Source: Pollenia angustigena (Eukaryota; Arthropoda; Insecta; Diptera; Polleniidae). From it: DNA of 64,000 nucleotides. Position numbers and translations under genes: made by a program. The number at the start of each line of letters is the position of its first letter. The first letter of the stretch is position 1. The stretch lies in NCBI GenBank assembly GCA_930367215.1, contig OV884059.1:52298957-52362956 (forward strand), in the 5' to 3' direction. Shown here piece after piece: positions 32,926-44,389 of the stretch. A model generated the notes under the pieces. That model ran no database searches, had not been told where the DNA came from, and was given only the letters and a program-made list of their open reading frames with translations.

Positions 32926-33936
32926 TTAAATTGATGGTGTGATTAGCTCAATATCATTTATGGTATTAATAATTATAGGGTTTGCGATTTCATTCTTTTT
33001 AACAAAAATAGTGGCATTTTTTACCCAAACAAATTTCCAGTTGGCTTCTTTAGCCTTAGTTTTTGCAAGCCAAAGTAAGTGACGTTTGTTAGCGGTGAGA
33101 TGATCATTGATATAAATAAAATTCTTGTCATTTTCATCACTTGTTACTATTTTTGACTCAATTCTGTGCCGCCTAATTTTTCCCATGAATTCTTTCTTTT
33201 TGTTTACTGTTGTAAACTCTACAATTATTTTGTTGGATTTTTTGAGGTGGTATGAGTTTTTGATCTCAGTATCATTTATTTCGACGTCTAGGGACGAAGC
33301 AATCTTTTTTAAAACATCATTAGGGAGAACATTCTCATTGGAAATATTGTTAATTTCTATGTTTTTATTTAACAATTGTTGTTCTAAATCGTTTATACGT
33401 TTATTCATGTCATATATTTGCTGCTCCTTTTCTTTATTTTTCTCACAGAGATCACTTACTTGGGATGTTAGCATAGCAAGAGCATTTGTAATTGTATTAA
33501 GAGCGGCGGAATTTGTTTCATTGTTTTGGTTGATTGAAAAGGTTAGTTGTTGTAAACATGTTGTCATTTCGTTTATGTCGGATTTTTAAGTAGACACTTC
33601 ATTTTTCACTTCGTAGACACTATTACTGACATCACTCAGAGACAAGGAATCTTTGAATCTTTTGGAATTCTCATTATTTTCATTTTCATCATCATCACGT
33701 TGTTGTTTTTGTTGGTTCTCTTCAAAAACGATGTGATACGAATTGTTGCTGTTGGTTGATGTCTTTCTAGTTTTGCATTTCTGGCATCTCCATTCCGCTT
33801 TTCTATCATTGGCCATGGTCGCATACGTTTTCTTTGATAGAGAACAACAAGGCGAAAAATGGTAAAGAGAATTGCAAGAGTAACATTTAACATATTTGGT
33901 TGCTAATTGACCTTTGCACTGTGAACAGAGACTCAT
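32926..33936 (-). pseudogene. LINE-A4 ORF1: PHD finger, coiled coil, FP-like C-terminal domain
   Basis: ORF1 proteins of LINEs bind element RNA. I choose the ATG at 33934-33936 (MSLCSQCKGQ), directly before the zinc finger. The PHD-type finger has Cys/His ligands in CSQCK, CYSCNSLYHF and WRCQKCK. A Gln/Asp/Asn-rich linker and a coiled coil (NKEKEQQIYDMNKRINDLEQQ) follow. The C-terminal domain reads NKRHLLWLAKTKAKEANW and WVKNATIFVKKNE, which resembles the C-terminal domain of baculovirus FP proteins also found in insect LINE ORF1. One in-frame TAA near 33588 interrupts it; A1 has TTA there. Both halves are in the same frame. Confidence 0.8.
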
Positions 33937-34018
33937 TTTTTTGGGTATTTGAAGGTACTTTAGATATTTATTGATTACAAAGCACACAATTTATTTTAAT
34001 ATATTTGATTATTTCTTA

Positions 34019-34156
34019 TATATATTATATTTTAAAAAATTTTAACAAGTAGTTAATGAAACACTTTTTATAGTAAATAGTAGTTTTTTTTTCCTTTAAA
34101 GGATTTTAACAATTTTTTAGCAGCTTTAGAGCACAATAAACAAAAGATCGACCGTT
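34019..34156. other. Unassigned AT-rich junction
   Basis: Sequence between the 5' end of A4 and the start of the inverted A5 fragment. Nothing recognised; it could be original genomic DNA or a diverged part of A5. Confidence 0.4.
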
Positions 34157-34310
34157 CGCAATGAAGGTTGTGACTTAACTTTTCTAATTTGTTATAAAAA
34201 CTTATTAATTATTATTTAATTGCTTGTACTAAATTTAATATCCTGCAGATAAGCCCCATGGCTTCGCGGGAATAGATTTAAGAACCAATGTAATTCAAAT
34301 TAAAATTGAA

Positions 34311-34342
<32 letters not shown>
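34157..34342 (+). mobile_element. LINE-A copy A5: short 3' end in plus orientation
   Basis: About 185 bp of LINE-A 3' UTR on the plus strand, including the stem-loop at 34242-34270 and a run of about 26 A residues. Unlike A2-A4 its A tail is not followed by (AATAGT)n. It sits at the truncated 3' end of LINE-B1. Confidence 0.85.
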
Positions 34343-34346
<4 letters not shown>

Positions 34347-34655
34347 TTTGGTAGTACAACACTGAGGCAGTTTTTTCCATAATTATTGTGGAATCTCTTT
34401 ACTTGGTATTTTCCTTCTGCTTTTCGTCTTGTGTTGTAGATATGATGTATTGGTTTAAGGTGTCTTGAGTCGTTAAAATATTCATTTATTTTATTAGAGT
34501 GATACTATATAAACTTTTGATGTTTAAAATTTTTAATTTTGTTGCTATATTTTTAGCTTGTGTAATTCTGTTGTTTCTGCTATTTATGGTGGTGCTGTTG
34601 ACATATGTGTTATTGTTTACGGTTGTGATGTTATTCACGCGAGTGTTGTTGGCAG

Positions 34656-35540
34656 TTAAAATATCGACGTTGTTGTTAACATAAGTGTTGTTGAAGTTGT
34701 TGGCAACATATTATTAAGATGAATGTTGCTGTTAACTTGAGTGTTATTAACATATGTGTTGTTAACATCTATGTTGTTATTTACATGTATACTGTTGTTA
34801 ATGTGTGGGTTGTTGTGGAAATGTGTGTTGTTGGCCTGTGTGTTGTTTAACAATGTGTTGCTGACCTGAGTGCCGTTCAGCTGTGTGTTGTTTACGCAGA
34901 TATTAATGTTGTGCCTGTTGTTAACATGTGTGTTGTTGTTATTAGGTGGGATGTCAGTGTGTGTATTGTTGTAAGCATCTGTGTTGCCATCAACGTGGTT
35001 GTTGGTTACGGTTGTGGTGTTGATTACGGGTGTGTCGCTTTCAACGTAAGTGTTGTTCTCGTGTGTGCTGTTGTCTGTGAGTGAGTTATTGTTATCGTTT
35101 TGTGCGTTGTTCACGTGTGTGTTGTTGTTAACATAATGGTTGCTGTTGCCGTGGGTGTTGTTTACGTTTCGGCTGTTATTTGTGTTTGTGATGAATGCAT
35201 TTTGGGTGTTGTTTACGTTGTGGCTAACTGTGTAGTTGCCGCTTGTATTATATAATAAGTTTTGTGTATTGATGATCGTGCTATTGTTGTGGCTGTATGC
35301 GTTTGCTGTACTAGTGTCGTTGTTTGTAATAACGTTAATTTGCTGGTTGTCGTTGATGTAAGTGTTATGATTGGTATTTGCATCTATGTGTTGGGTGTTG
35401 CAGTAATTGTTGTTATTAGTATATACGTTTCGGTTGTTTTCTATGAGTACATTGTTGTTCGACACTTGTTGTGTGTTGCTTGTGTTTGTATATATTGATT
35501 CTATTTGCAATTGTTGTTGGTTGTGAAGTTTGCTTTTCAA
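34656..35540 (-). pseudogene. LINE-B1 ORF2 Asn/His/Val-rich repeat domain
   Basis: 294 codons of Asn-rich sequence with NNTHVNN-type units (NNNNTHVNNRHN, NNNTHVNNAQN). It occupies the same place as the LINE-A domain, after a KLHNQQQLQIESIYTN segment that corresponds to RNRQQIQYALIYGN. The units are more diverged and less regular than in LINE-A, so the domain keeps its composition while the repeats themselves turn over. A frame break near 34650 separates the C-terminal domain. Confidence 0.8.
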
Positions 35541-35639
35541 AAGTATTTTAAGGATTTGGTTTTGTGTTTGTTGGAGTGATCTGCAATAAGTTGAATTTCC
35601 CCATGCTGTGATTCCGTGCCGTATATAGGATTCTGATAA

Positions 35640-36970
35640 TTAAAAATATGCTTGCCTAAGGACATCATATGTGGAGCAATTACTTAAGTGATACAAACTG
35701 TAAGCAGCTTTTCGAAGTTTTTTCGAAAGATATTGTATATGCGTAAGCCACTTAAAGTTATCATCTACGTGTACTCCAAGGTATTTATATGATTTTACTA
35801 ATTCAATTGTTGTGTTACAAGTTTCTGTATATCCGATATTATTACTATTGTGAAGGCATTTGTGGCTATGGAATATGATATTTGTGTGTTGTGTATTGAG
35901 GTAAGGTGGTTTGATGTGCATAAGTTTAGTTTTTGATGCATTAATCACTAGTCCATTATCATGGCACCATCTTGTAATCTTGTTTAGTTCGCTTTGCATT
36001 GTATCGTACGCGATATTAATGTTTTTATTCGAAACTATTATTGCTGTGTCGTCGGCGTATGCAAACGTTGTGCAGTTCTTGAGAATATTTAGCATTTCGT
36101 TTGCGTATATTAGGTACAGTATTGGCCCAAGTTTTGACCCTTGAGGAACATCAGTATCAGTGCTAGTTTCGTCACTTAACGTTTGACATATTTTTACTCG
36201 ATATGTTCTAAAATTTAAGTAATTTTTAAACCAATTTAGAGAATTTCCTCTGATTCCATTCCGTTCCAACATATTTAATAATTTAGCATGTGAGAGGGTA
36301 TCAAATGCCTTGCTTAAATCAATAAAAAGAGCAATACAGTGTAAATGTTCTTCTAAGCATGTATTTATGTGATTTGAAAATTCTCCTAATAATTTATTGA
36401 TGTTTTTGCCCTTTTGAAATCCGTATTGATTGGGGTTAATTATTTTAAATTTTCTTAAGTACTCGTTCAGTCTTCGCGCTAATACTTCTTCCAAGACTTT
36501 TTCAATTTCTGGTAGTATTGCAATTGGTCTGTAATTATTAAAATCCTTTTTTGATCCGTTCTTATATATCGGTCTTATTAAAGATGTCTTCAGGAAATTT
36601 GGTATATCAGCGTTAGGTTAGGTTAGGTTCCATTGGCAGCTATCAACAGACAGCTCACTTGGGTCCTTTATTGGTCCCTTTGTGATACCCAGCGCCAATG
36701 CCCATCCTTTAGAGCAGTTACTCAGATGGCGTCACTGCAGAATCCAGCCACTTCGTCCTCCTAATGAAGAGAATCAGCGATCTCAGTTCTATCTTGGATA
36801 TCAGCGTTATTCATACTTGAGTTAATAAAAGTTGTAATGACAGGTGTCAATATAGGAGAATTATTTTTTATATCTTTTGGTCTGATTCCATCATATCCAG
36901 CACCCTTGTGTGTTTTCAATTGAGATAGAATGCTAAATATCTCTTCTTCAGTTGTTGGAGCAAGATACAT
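35640..36970 (-). pseudogene. LINE-B1 ORF2 reverse transcriptase, interrupted
   Basis: RT motifs are HKGAGYDGIRPKDIK, NPNQYGFQKGKNINKLLGEF, ALFIDLSKAFDTLSH, VPQGSKLGPILY, YADDTAIIV and YKYLGVHVDDNFKW. A retroposon (36616-36797) splits the frame between the INSSMNNADI block and the KTSLI block. A stop near 35640 follows the QAYF motif. The RT is otherwise well preserved and is about as close to LINE-B2 as to LINE-A in the motifs. Confidence 0.85.
36616..36797 (-). mobile_element. 182-bp short retroposon with (GGTTA)n tail and 12-bp duplication
   Basis: ATATCAGCGTTA is duplicated at 36604-36615 and 36798-36809. One end consists of GGTTAGGTTAGGTT, which read on the minus strand is an (AACCT)n 3' tail. 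I saw no obvious tRNA A/B boxes. The 12-bp duplication marks target-primed reverse transcription. Removing it joins the two parts of the LINE-B1 RT frame. It is probably a SINE or a truncated LINE; related GGTTAGGTTAGGTT-bounded repeats are, as I recall, common in fly genomes. Confidence 0.85.
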
Positions 36971-37350
36971 TGAATTTCGAACGGTATTGCTTTGGTATAT
37001 TCAAGTTTTAATATCACATGTATGTAAGATTTTTTGGATATTGTCCTTGAAATTATACGCAAATTTATTTGATATATTTTGAATGTTATCATTTTTAAAT
37101 GTATTTATTAATGAAATATCAATATTTGTTGTTTTTTTACCAGTTATTTCATTAATTAGTTGCCAAGTGGCTCTTATATTATTTCTATTTTCAAAAAAAT
37201 TTTTTTTTAAATAATCGTTTTTAGCATAATTAAATTTTTTATTTAAATAATTTCGAAATTTTTTATATTCATATTCGTAATTTTTGTTATTTTTATTGTT
37301 TAACCATTTATTATATAGTTTATCCCGAACTTCACAGTATCTTATTAACT

Positions 37351-37378
37351 CTTTACTTTTACTTTTACTATTACTATT
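37351..37378. repeat. Short (TTACTA)n-like stretch at the left flank of BEL-R
   Basis: CTTTTACTTTTACTATTACT-type sequence between LINE-B1 and BEL-R. Its last five bases, CTATT, are the left copy of the BEL-R target duplication. Confidence 0.75.
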
Positions 37379-38702
37379 TGTCCAAACGAAGTTTGAACAC
37401 CAAATTAATTAAGCTTATTTGTATATTTTATTATTTGCCATTTATATTGATTAGAATTCTATAAAAATCAATTCATTTATTTTTATTTCAATTGAACATT
37501 TATATTTACACTTTATCACAACATTTAAAATCATACCTTAAAAATACGTTCCGGTTTGCACTTCAGTATTTGCTAACCCTGACATATAACATCAATACAT
37601 GTCAACCCTATTTAAATTACATGTCAAATGTCAGTTCTCTTATTCTTTTTAACTTAACGAAAATACAAGCAGCGCGCGGCTTCTTGCCTTTTACGTTTTG
37701 CCATTTTTTTGGCACTTGTCTTTCAACCTTCAAACTGCGAACTTGAATTTTATTAAAAAGAAAAGTGTAATAAGAGAAATTTGAAATTTAGTGTTCTGCA
37801 ATAAAAATTAAAGTTTTCAAAATTAAGTGTCTAAATAAGCCTAGAGTACAATTTGCTAAAACAACCCTATAGCTACAGCAAAATAATTACATTGTGCCAA
37901 ATGTGTAAATACCTATAAGGGCCATCATTAAAACCTAGTGTACATTTTTTCTTAAATACATTAAATTGTGCTACTGTGTAATTAAATAAGTGCCTAAATA
38001 AAACCCAAAGATTAATCTAATGTTGTAAAGATAAAGATTCGTCTAAAAATTGTAAATATAAATGTAAAAATTGTCTACAACCTAAAATTAAATCTAAACT
38101 AAACTAAGCCTAATATAGCATTTGCTACATTAAAAGTCACATAAATTGTGCTATTTAAACCTAAATTAAATTGAACTAAAATTAAAACAAAATTGAACTA
38201 AGTTTACTATAACAATTGCTAAATTAAAAGTCGAATAAATTTTGCTACTTAACCTAAATTGAATTGAACTAAAATTAAAACAGAATTGAACTAAGGCTGC
38301 TACAACATTTGTTAAATTAAAATTCACCCTATATTTTGCTACTTAAATCTACATTGAATTGAACCAATTGAAGTTTTACTTAACCTAAATCTATTATTGA
38401 TTATATTACCCTAAACGTTATTAAAATTCTACCTCAATCGGAATTATATTACAAATAAATTGTATTTACCAACCTGAATTGTAACCCGTCTACCCTTTAA
38501 TTACCATCAGGTTAAAAAGAAAAAGGTAAGTTCAGATAATCAGAAGTCATGTTCACACTACCCTCACTTATACCCTATGTTTTGTTTGTTTCCTTATTAT
38601 AATTACTTCCCGAGTAATTATAATAACCCGTATCTTCCCCTCAGACACCACGCCCATTGGCAAGCTGCATTAATAATAATTAGCCCCCACCTAATTATTA
38701 CA
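37379..38702 (+). repeat. BEL-R 5' LTR
   Basis: 1324 bp, TGTCCAAACG...ATTATTACA. By eye it differs from the 3' LTR at one substitution (near 38581) and lacks four bases (TGTA) near 37988. The 84-codon open frame inside it occurs identically in the other LTR and has no recognisable domain. Confidence 0.95.
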
Positions 38703-38717
38703 TGGTCCATTCGAGCC
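38703..38717 (+). other. BEL-R primer-binding site
   Basis: TGGTCCATTCGAGCC follows the 5' LTR directly. From memory it is close to the complement of the 3' end of insect tRNA-Tyr, with one extra base. A similar TGGTCTAGTGAAGCC occurs about 28 bp downstream. The tRNA identity is tentative. Confidence 0.5.
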
Positions 38718-38829
38718 TCCAATAACTACATGGTCTAGTGAAGCCTATAAGAAGTACGTATACCCTATTCAAAAACGCCAAGACTACAGGGCAAAACAAC
38801 CTACAAAAATAAAATCAGAAGACGTTAAC

Positions 38830-39400
38830 AATGGTTACACCAAGGTAAAGCCAAATTATTCCCAAAAATCAAAACTGTAAGTACCCATTCAACTCATTTT
38901 TTTTTCATACAAATGTACCCTACATATCTACATACAAACAGTCAAAAGCGGGAAAATAGTAAAAGTTTGTAATGTTGATTAATACCTACAAAAACAAAAT
39001 TTAACATGTTACATAGGATCGAAATTAAAAAACCATTAAACATCAAATAACCCAAAGAAAAAGCACCGCAACAAAAATACCGCTACTCGGTATTCAAAAA
39101 AAAAAAAAACCTCAAAATTTCGTATGCATATATACATACAAATCTACAAACATACAGTATAAAACGGGAAACGAGTAGAAAATTTTACAAATTGATACCT
39201 ATAAATTGAAACAAAAACCAAAATTTGAGAAAAAAAAAAAAAAAAAATAAAACAAAAAACCCACTAAAAACAATTGCCGTAAGAAAAGAAGAAGGAATAT
39301 ACCGCAACAAAAATACCGTAACACGGCATTCAAAAAAAAAAAAAACAAAATCCCAAATTTAAGTACTTACATACATACCTACCTAGCCGAAAACATTTTT
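38830..39400 (+). repeat. Imperfect tandem duplication (about 240 bp) in the BEL-R leader
   Basis: Blocks with AAAATACCG...CGG(T/C)ATTC followed by an A run and ACATACA-rich sequence recur near 39078 and 39318. A third, weaker block lies near 38910. Confidence 0.55.
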
Positions 39401-39815
39401 ATAGAAGCTACATACATATGTATGTAGGTACATAACAAAAAATACCGCAAGTTAACAAAAACAAAAGTAACAGAAACATAGTTAATAATTTCAAGACTAC
39501 TTATGGAAACATCAAAAATTAAAAACAAGGCAACAAACGAAACCAATTCCGTTATAACAACAAAAGAAAGAAAAGAAGCAAAACTCAACGAAACTTAATA
39601 TCAAGGTTAAATAAAAAACCAACTCTCGCTAATTTTATACTGTATTGTTGATTGTTTGTTCTCTTTCATCATTTTAAAATTGCTTACATTATTTATTGTT
39701 CTCTTGTACTCTTTAACAATGTAAAATTAAAACAAAAGCTCATTAATTTACACCTCTTACTGCATATCTCTTTAACAATTTATACTTTTATTCTTGCGGT
39801 CAATTTAACAAGTTA

Positions 39816-40285
39816 AGGTAGAACTACATAACACGCGTTAGTGCGCTCGCGCTCTATAATCTTCTGTCAAAAAAAGTTAAACTAGTGTATTTTCATAGAA
39901 AAAGCTACATGCAGAATATTTTGACGCGTTTGCGCCAGAAAGTTGGTTAACTTTGAACTTTTTGACGCGTTGTGTATTTTTGACAAGTAATCAGCTGACA
40001 ATAAAAAGAATAATTTAACAAATTTGTGAATCATGAAAGAAAAACTTATTGAAAAGCTTAAAAAACATTCAATATTTATATAAAAAGAATAAATTCAATA
40101 AAATAACAAAATCTTGATATACTTTCGAACACGTTTTTAATGCACAAATAAGTAAACAAATAAAAAACAGCTGACAGGAATGACTTTTGTAACGCGTGTT
40201 GTGTAACTTGCAATTTTTTACGCGCTAAAGTTTTTAAGCGCACGATACTCGGCGACGAACTAACGCGTGTTATGTACTTCCGCCT
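39816..40285. mobile_element. MITE with AGG(T/C)(A/G)GAA ends inside the BEL-R leader
   Basis: Left end AGGTAGAACTACATAACACG and, as complement, right end AGGCGGAAGTACATAACACG are inverted for about 26 bp. TTA flanks both sides (39813-39815, 40286-40288), and the flank can be read as TTAA, so either a Harbinger-like or a piggyBac-like origin is possible. Interior repeats ACGCG/CGCGT. Confidence 0.75.
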
Positions 40286-41379
40286 TTAAACTCAAAACAT
40301 AATCCATTTGTTTTGTTCTTGTAACTTGCTATCTCTTTGAAAAAACTCGCATACATATTATTCCTTACGTTCTCTTACTCAAGTTAAAATCAAAACAAAA
40401 TCTCTTTGTTTGTGCGCGAGTAACTTGAGAACTCGTTAAAACAGCAACAACATACTTAATATTTATATTTATTGTTCACGTGCGCGCTCTTAACTTTATT
40501 ACCCACCCCTAAAATTGCCTGTAAATTGCGCACTCTGTATTTACATGCGTACATACAGCCATACGTATAAAACAGCAACATTGAGTTCTCTGCAATGAAA
40601 CAACAAACAGTTGTTTGTGTGTAATGCCCTGTAGTGTATTAATAAAGTGATTTAAAAGAAAAAAAGAAAATAAAAAAAAAAAAAAAAAATTATACAGTCC
40701 ACTGCAAAAAGAAAAAGGATACCGACAATCAATTGCTTTGTGATTAAAACTCTTTAAGTCACTAATGCAAAAATTGTACTCATATAAAAGCACTGAGGAT
40801 TAATACAGTTCAATACAAAGAAGGAAGTACACCAAAATTAATAAAATATTGGAATAAAATTAAACTCACATCTATTGGAATTTTAAATCGTTAACAAAAT
40901 AAATTTTTGTAAATATTTACCCTATAGAAAATAAATCAATTGAATTAACAATTTAAATTAAAATTTAAACAATATGTACAATATATTAAATAAATAAATA
41001 ACATTTTATTGACAAATAAATTATTGTGTTTTACTCAGTGTTGCCATATCGTATAAAAAGATACTGCAATCCCATTTATCCCAGTAATCCCATTTAATAT
41101 TAACGAAATTATTTCTAACTATAAAATCATTTTCAAGGATACTATCGGTTAAAATCAAGTCTTTTTAAAGCAAGTCCGATTAATTTAATGTTCAATAATT
41201 TAAACTTTGAGAATGTTATCATTCAAAATCTCTAATCCCGCAAAGTTTATTTAAACGCCCATATTTAATTAAATTAATCTCCTGATTCCGTTAGGCCCTA
41301 TAAAATATGGGAAACACATTAATAATTATTTTATTATCAATTTGTTCGAGTCCAAATTGAAAACTAGATATTATTGAAC

Positions 41380-42790
41380 GCTATACCTCATAGCCCCTAA
41401 ATTTTTCGAAATTAAAAATAATTTTTCAAACTAAATTTACAATTAAACTAGATAATATTATCTAGCGCTATAAACAAATAGCCCCAAAATTTCGAGAAAA
41501 ATAAAATTCTGTTTAATAATATCTAGAGCTATACTCAAATAGCCCCTAAATTTTCGAAAATAAAAAGAATTTTTAAAAATTCATACTTAAACTAGATAAT
41601 TACATCTAGTGCTATATCTCATAGCCCCTACATTTTCGAAAATAAAAACAATTTTTTCAAATTAAATTCAATTTAACTAGATATTATCTAGAGCTATACT
41701 CAAATAGCCCCTAAATTTTCGAAAATAAAAAGAATTTTTAAAAATTCATACTTAAACTAGATAATAACATCTAGTGCTATACCTCATAGCCCCTACATTT
41801 TCAAAAATAAAAACAATTTTTTTCAAATTAAATTCAATTTAACTAGATATTATCTAGAGCTATACTCAAATAGCCCCTAAATTTTTGAAAATAAAAAGAA
41901 TTTTTAAAAATTCATTATTAAACTAGATTCAAACATTTAGTGCTATACTCAAATAGCCCCTAAAAATTTTCAAAAATCAATGTTTCAAAGTTATTAAACT
42001 AGATAATATCACGCGCTATGCTCAAATAGCCTCTAAATGTTCGAAAATTAAAACAATTTTTAAAAATTCATACTTAAACTAGATAATAAAATCTAGTGCT
42101 ATACCTCATAGCCCCTACATTTTCGAAAATAAAAAGAATTTTTAAAAAAAAAAATCCATTATTAAACTAGATTCCAACATCTAGTGCTATACCTCATAGC
42201 CCCTACATTTTCGAAAATAAAAACAATTTTTTCAAATTAAATTCAATTTAACTAGATATTATCTAGCGCTATACTCACATAGCCCCTAAATTTCCGAAAG
42301 TTAAAAGAAATTTGCAAATTTTACAATTCATATTAAACTAGATACAAACATCTAGTACTATACTCACATAGCCCCTAAATTTTCAAAATTTAAAATTTTT
42401 TTTACACTTAATTAAACTAGATAATAATCTAGTGCTATATTCACATAGCCCCAAGATTTTTAAGATCAAGCTTTTCACAAATAATTAAACTGAACAGTAA
42501 CATTTAATGCTATACTCACATAGCCCTTGAGATTTTCAAAATCAAGAGTTTTTCTCAAAATACATTTATAACTACACTAAATAAAAGTAACTGCTGCTAT
42601 ACTCATATAGCCACTAGATTCTCGAAGATAGGAAAAGTTTTTTTCAAATCACACTTATAATTAAACTAGATAATAACCTCTAGCGCCATACATCTCCAAA
42701 TTCTCGAAAATAATAATTTTCTTAAATTTAACTCTATAATAAAGGTACCTAGTGTTACACTCGAATACCCTAAACGTTCGAAAATAAGAA
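41380..42790 (+). repeat. Tandem array of about 17 units (about 80 bp each) upstream of gag
   Basis: Each unit has AACTAGATA near a CTAGTGCTATAC block, then CATAGCCCCTAAATTTTCG and an A-rich tail. Spacing between successive TAGCCCC blocks is 69-91 bp. The ACTAGATAATATCTAG part of many units is palindromic. Units near the 3' end are the most diverged. The array ends about 130 bp before the gag start. Confidence 0.9.
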
Positions 42791-42921
42791 AACTTTTTAG
42801 ATTAAACCCCTATTGAAGCTCGATAAACATAGTGCGATTATACAGTAGAACCCAAACGCTAAGTAAACGTGCTTGCAATATTTCAAACGTATCCTCACTT
42901 GCACTAAATCTATCAGGCAAA

Positions 42922-43458
42922 ATGACTTTTACTTCACACAATGAATCAATTAACTCTCCAAAAGAACGGTTCGTATTTGCAAGATGGCTAAAGGTAGATG
43001 CTTCTTACGAAAAAGTGATGTTAGCCAACGAAGATCTAGTTAAACCACAATTCAAAGAAGAAGCAAAAGCAAATTTCGAGGCGTGTGTAGACGCGTATTA
43101 TGTTTGTACCTCACAAATTCTTGACCTCATGAAGGCATTTCGACTAGGTACCAATATCCCAGGATTTGAAGCTTCAGCCCGCTACTCTCTCCCACAACAA
43201 GCTCTTACCCAAAACTTCGTGTCTGACAATTCTGCCAATTGTATTAAACTCCCTCCTGGCGACACTGAAGTATTTAAAGGCAGTTATGAACAGTGGCCCT
43301 CATTCCGTGACATGTTCACTGCGGTGTATATCAATCACACCAAACTGTCTCCCGTCACAAAATTATATCATCTTAGAAATAAAACGAGAGATGAAGCAGG
43401 CGCTATAGTTAAACGGTACCCCCTATCCCATGATAATTTCGAACTGGTACGAAAATAA
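42922..43458 (+). pseudogene. gag: BEL-R Gag N-terminal part, ends at a frameshift
   Basis: I choose the ATG at 42922 (MTFTSHNESI) because upstream codons of the same frame continue from the leader array. The product is a Bel/Pao Gag N-terminus: helical and charged, then FKGSYEQWPSFRDMFTAVY (DUF1759-like) and GAIVKRYPLSHDNFEL. Right after this block the frame ends. Compared with BEL-L, about nine codons are missing before the NKR block, and the deletion is not a multiple of three. Gag forms the particle in which reverse transcription occurs. Confidence 0.85.
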
Positions 43459-44383
43459 ACGTGTATTGGTTGATAACCAAATAAAAATTCTTTTTGATAT
43501 AACCCCTGCAACTAAAGAAGATAGCGAATCAATTCGCAAAATCCAATCGTCAGTAAACGATTCCCTAGCAACACTTAGGACACTTGGCGTTGAGGTCGAC
43601 AGCTGGGACCCAATTCTAATTCGTTTGATATCTACTAAACTGCCAGAATTTACATTATCACTTTGGGAACAATCCTTGTCATCCCCTCGAGACCTGCCAA
43701 AATGGTCACAAATGTCCCAATTTTTAATTGATAGATATGAGGCAGTAGAGCGTCTTACGAATATAAAAACATCGAAAGGTACTTTTAATTCTCCAAGTAC
43801 ACATAACTCTAAAATTCATACGTATGTTTCACAAGAAAGTCTTAACGACACGTCATGTAAACTCTGTAATGAAAAACACTCATTAAGAAAATGTACCAAA
43901 TTTCGATCGTTCACAGTTCAACAAAGAGTAGATTTCGTTTTTAAAAACAAATATTGTAACAACTGCTTAGCTTCATCTCACTTAAAAGCCAATTGTCCTA
44001 GTAAATACACTTGTCTAAATTGCAAAAAACCTCACCACACACTATTGCATATGGGCCAAAGGTTCCCCACTCCCCAACCAGAAATTTCAAAACCAAATGA
44101 AAATTCAAACTTTAATGCAACTCGCAAATCACTGTCTAATGTAGCTCAATCTCATAATGACAATCGGCAAGATGAATATCCCCAAACATCAAGCCAAGTT
44201 CATGCCAATCACTCTACATGTTACGATAACGTGCTTCTACGTACGGCTTTAATGCAGATTGAAAATAGAGGTCAGTTGTTCACAATCAGAGCGCTGATTG
44301 ATCCTGGTTCTCAACGAACATTTTTAAGTGAAAAAATACAAAATCGTCTCAACCTTTCTTACCAGAAAAACAACTCGAAATAA
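43430..44383 (+). pseudogene. gag-pol: BEL-R Gag C-terminal part with zinc fingers and start of protease
   Basis: The frame overlaps the previous one by 29 bases. It has a helical Gag region, then three zinc-binding units: CKLCNEKHSLRKC, YCNNCLASSHLKANC and CLNCKKPHHTLLH. The protease follows, with FTIRALIDPGSQRTFL; DPG replaces the usual D[ST]G, which could weaken or abolish activity. The frame ends at LSYQKNNSK, where a one-base shift breaks the protease. A GIGGQK block continues in another frame. Confidence 0.85.
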
Positions 44384-44389
44384 TAGGCA

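Larger units (their letters stand above)
28831..34018 (-). mobile_element. LINE-A copy A4: the most complete copy (5.2 kb)
   Basis: Contains ORF1, ORF2, 3' UTR with stem-loop, poly(A) and (ATTACT)n. It is damaged by one nonsense codon in ORF1, the shared deletion in ORF2, and a run-length frameshift near 31210 (one or two extra T in a T run compared with A2/A3). The 5' end lies near 34018, where similarity to A1 ends. Confidence 0.9.
34343..37350 (-). mobile_element. LINE-B copy B1: ORF2 only, truncated at both ends
   Basis: A second family with the same architecture as LINE-A but clearly diverged in sequence. It begins at its 3' side inside the C-terminal domain, next to A5. At its 5' side it ends in the endonuclease-RT linker near 37350, followed by T-rich (TTACTA)-like sequence and then BEL-R. 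It contains a 182-bp retroposon at 36616-36797. Confidence 0.85.

Noticed and set aside
37492..37746. 84-codon ORF, repeated at 48932-49186
   Set aside because: Lies inside both LTRs of BEL-R and has no domain; identity reflects LTR identity, not selection.
41380..42790. CRISPR-like array
   Set aside because: Units vary in length, spacers are not unique sequences, and it lies inside a eukaryotic retrotransposon leader.
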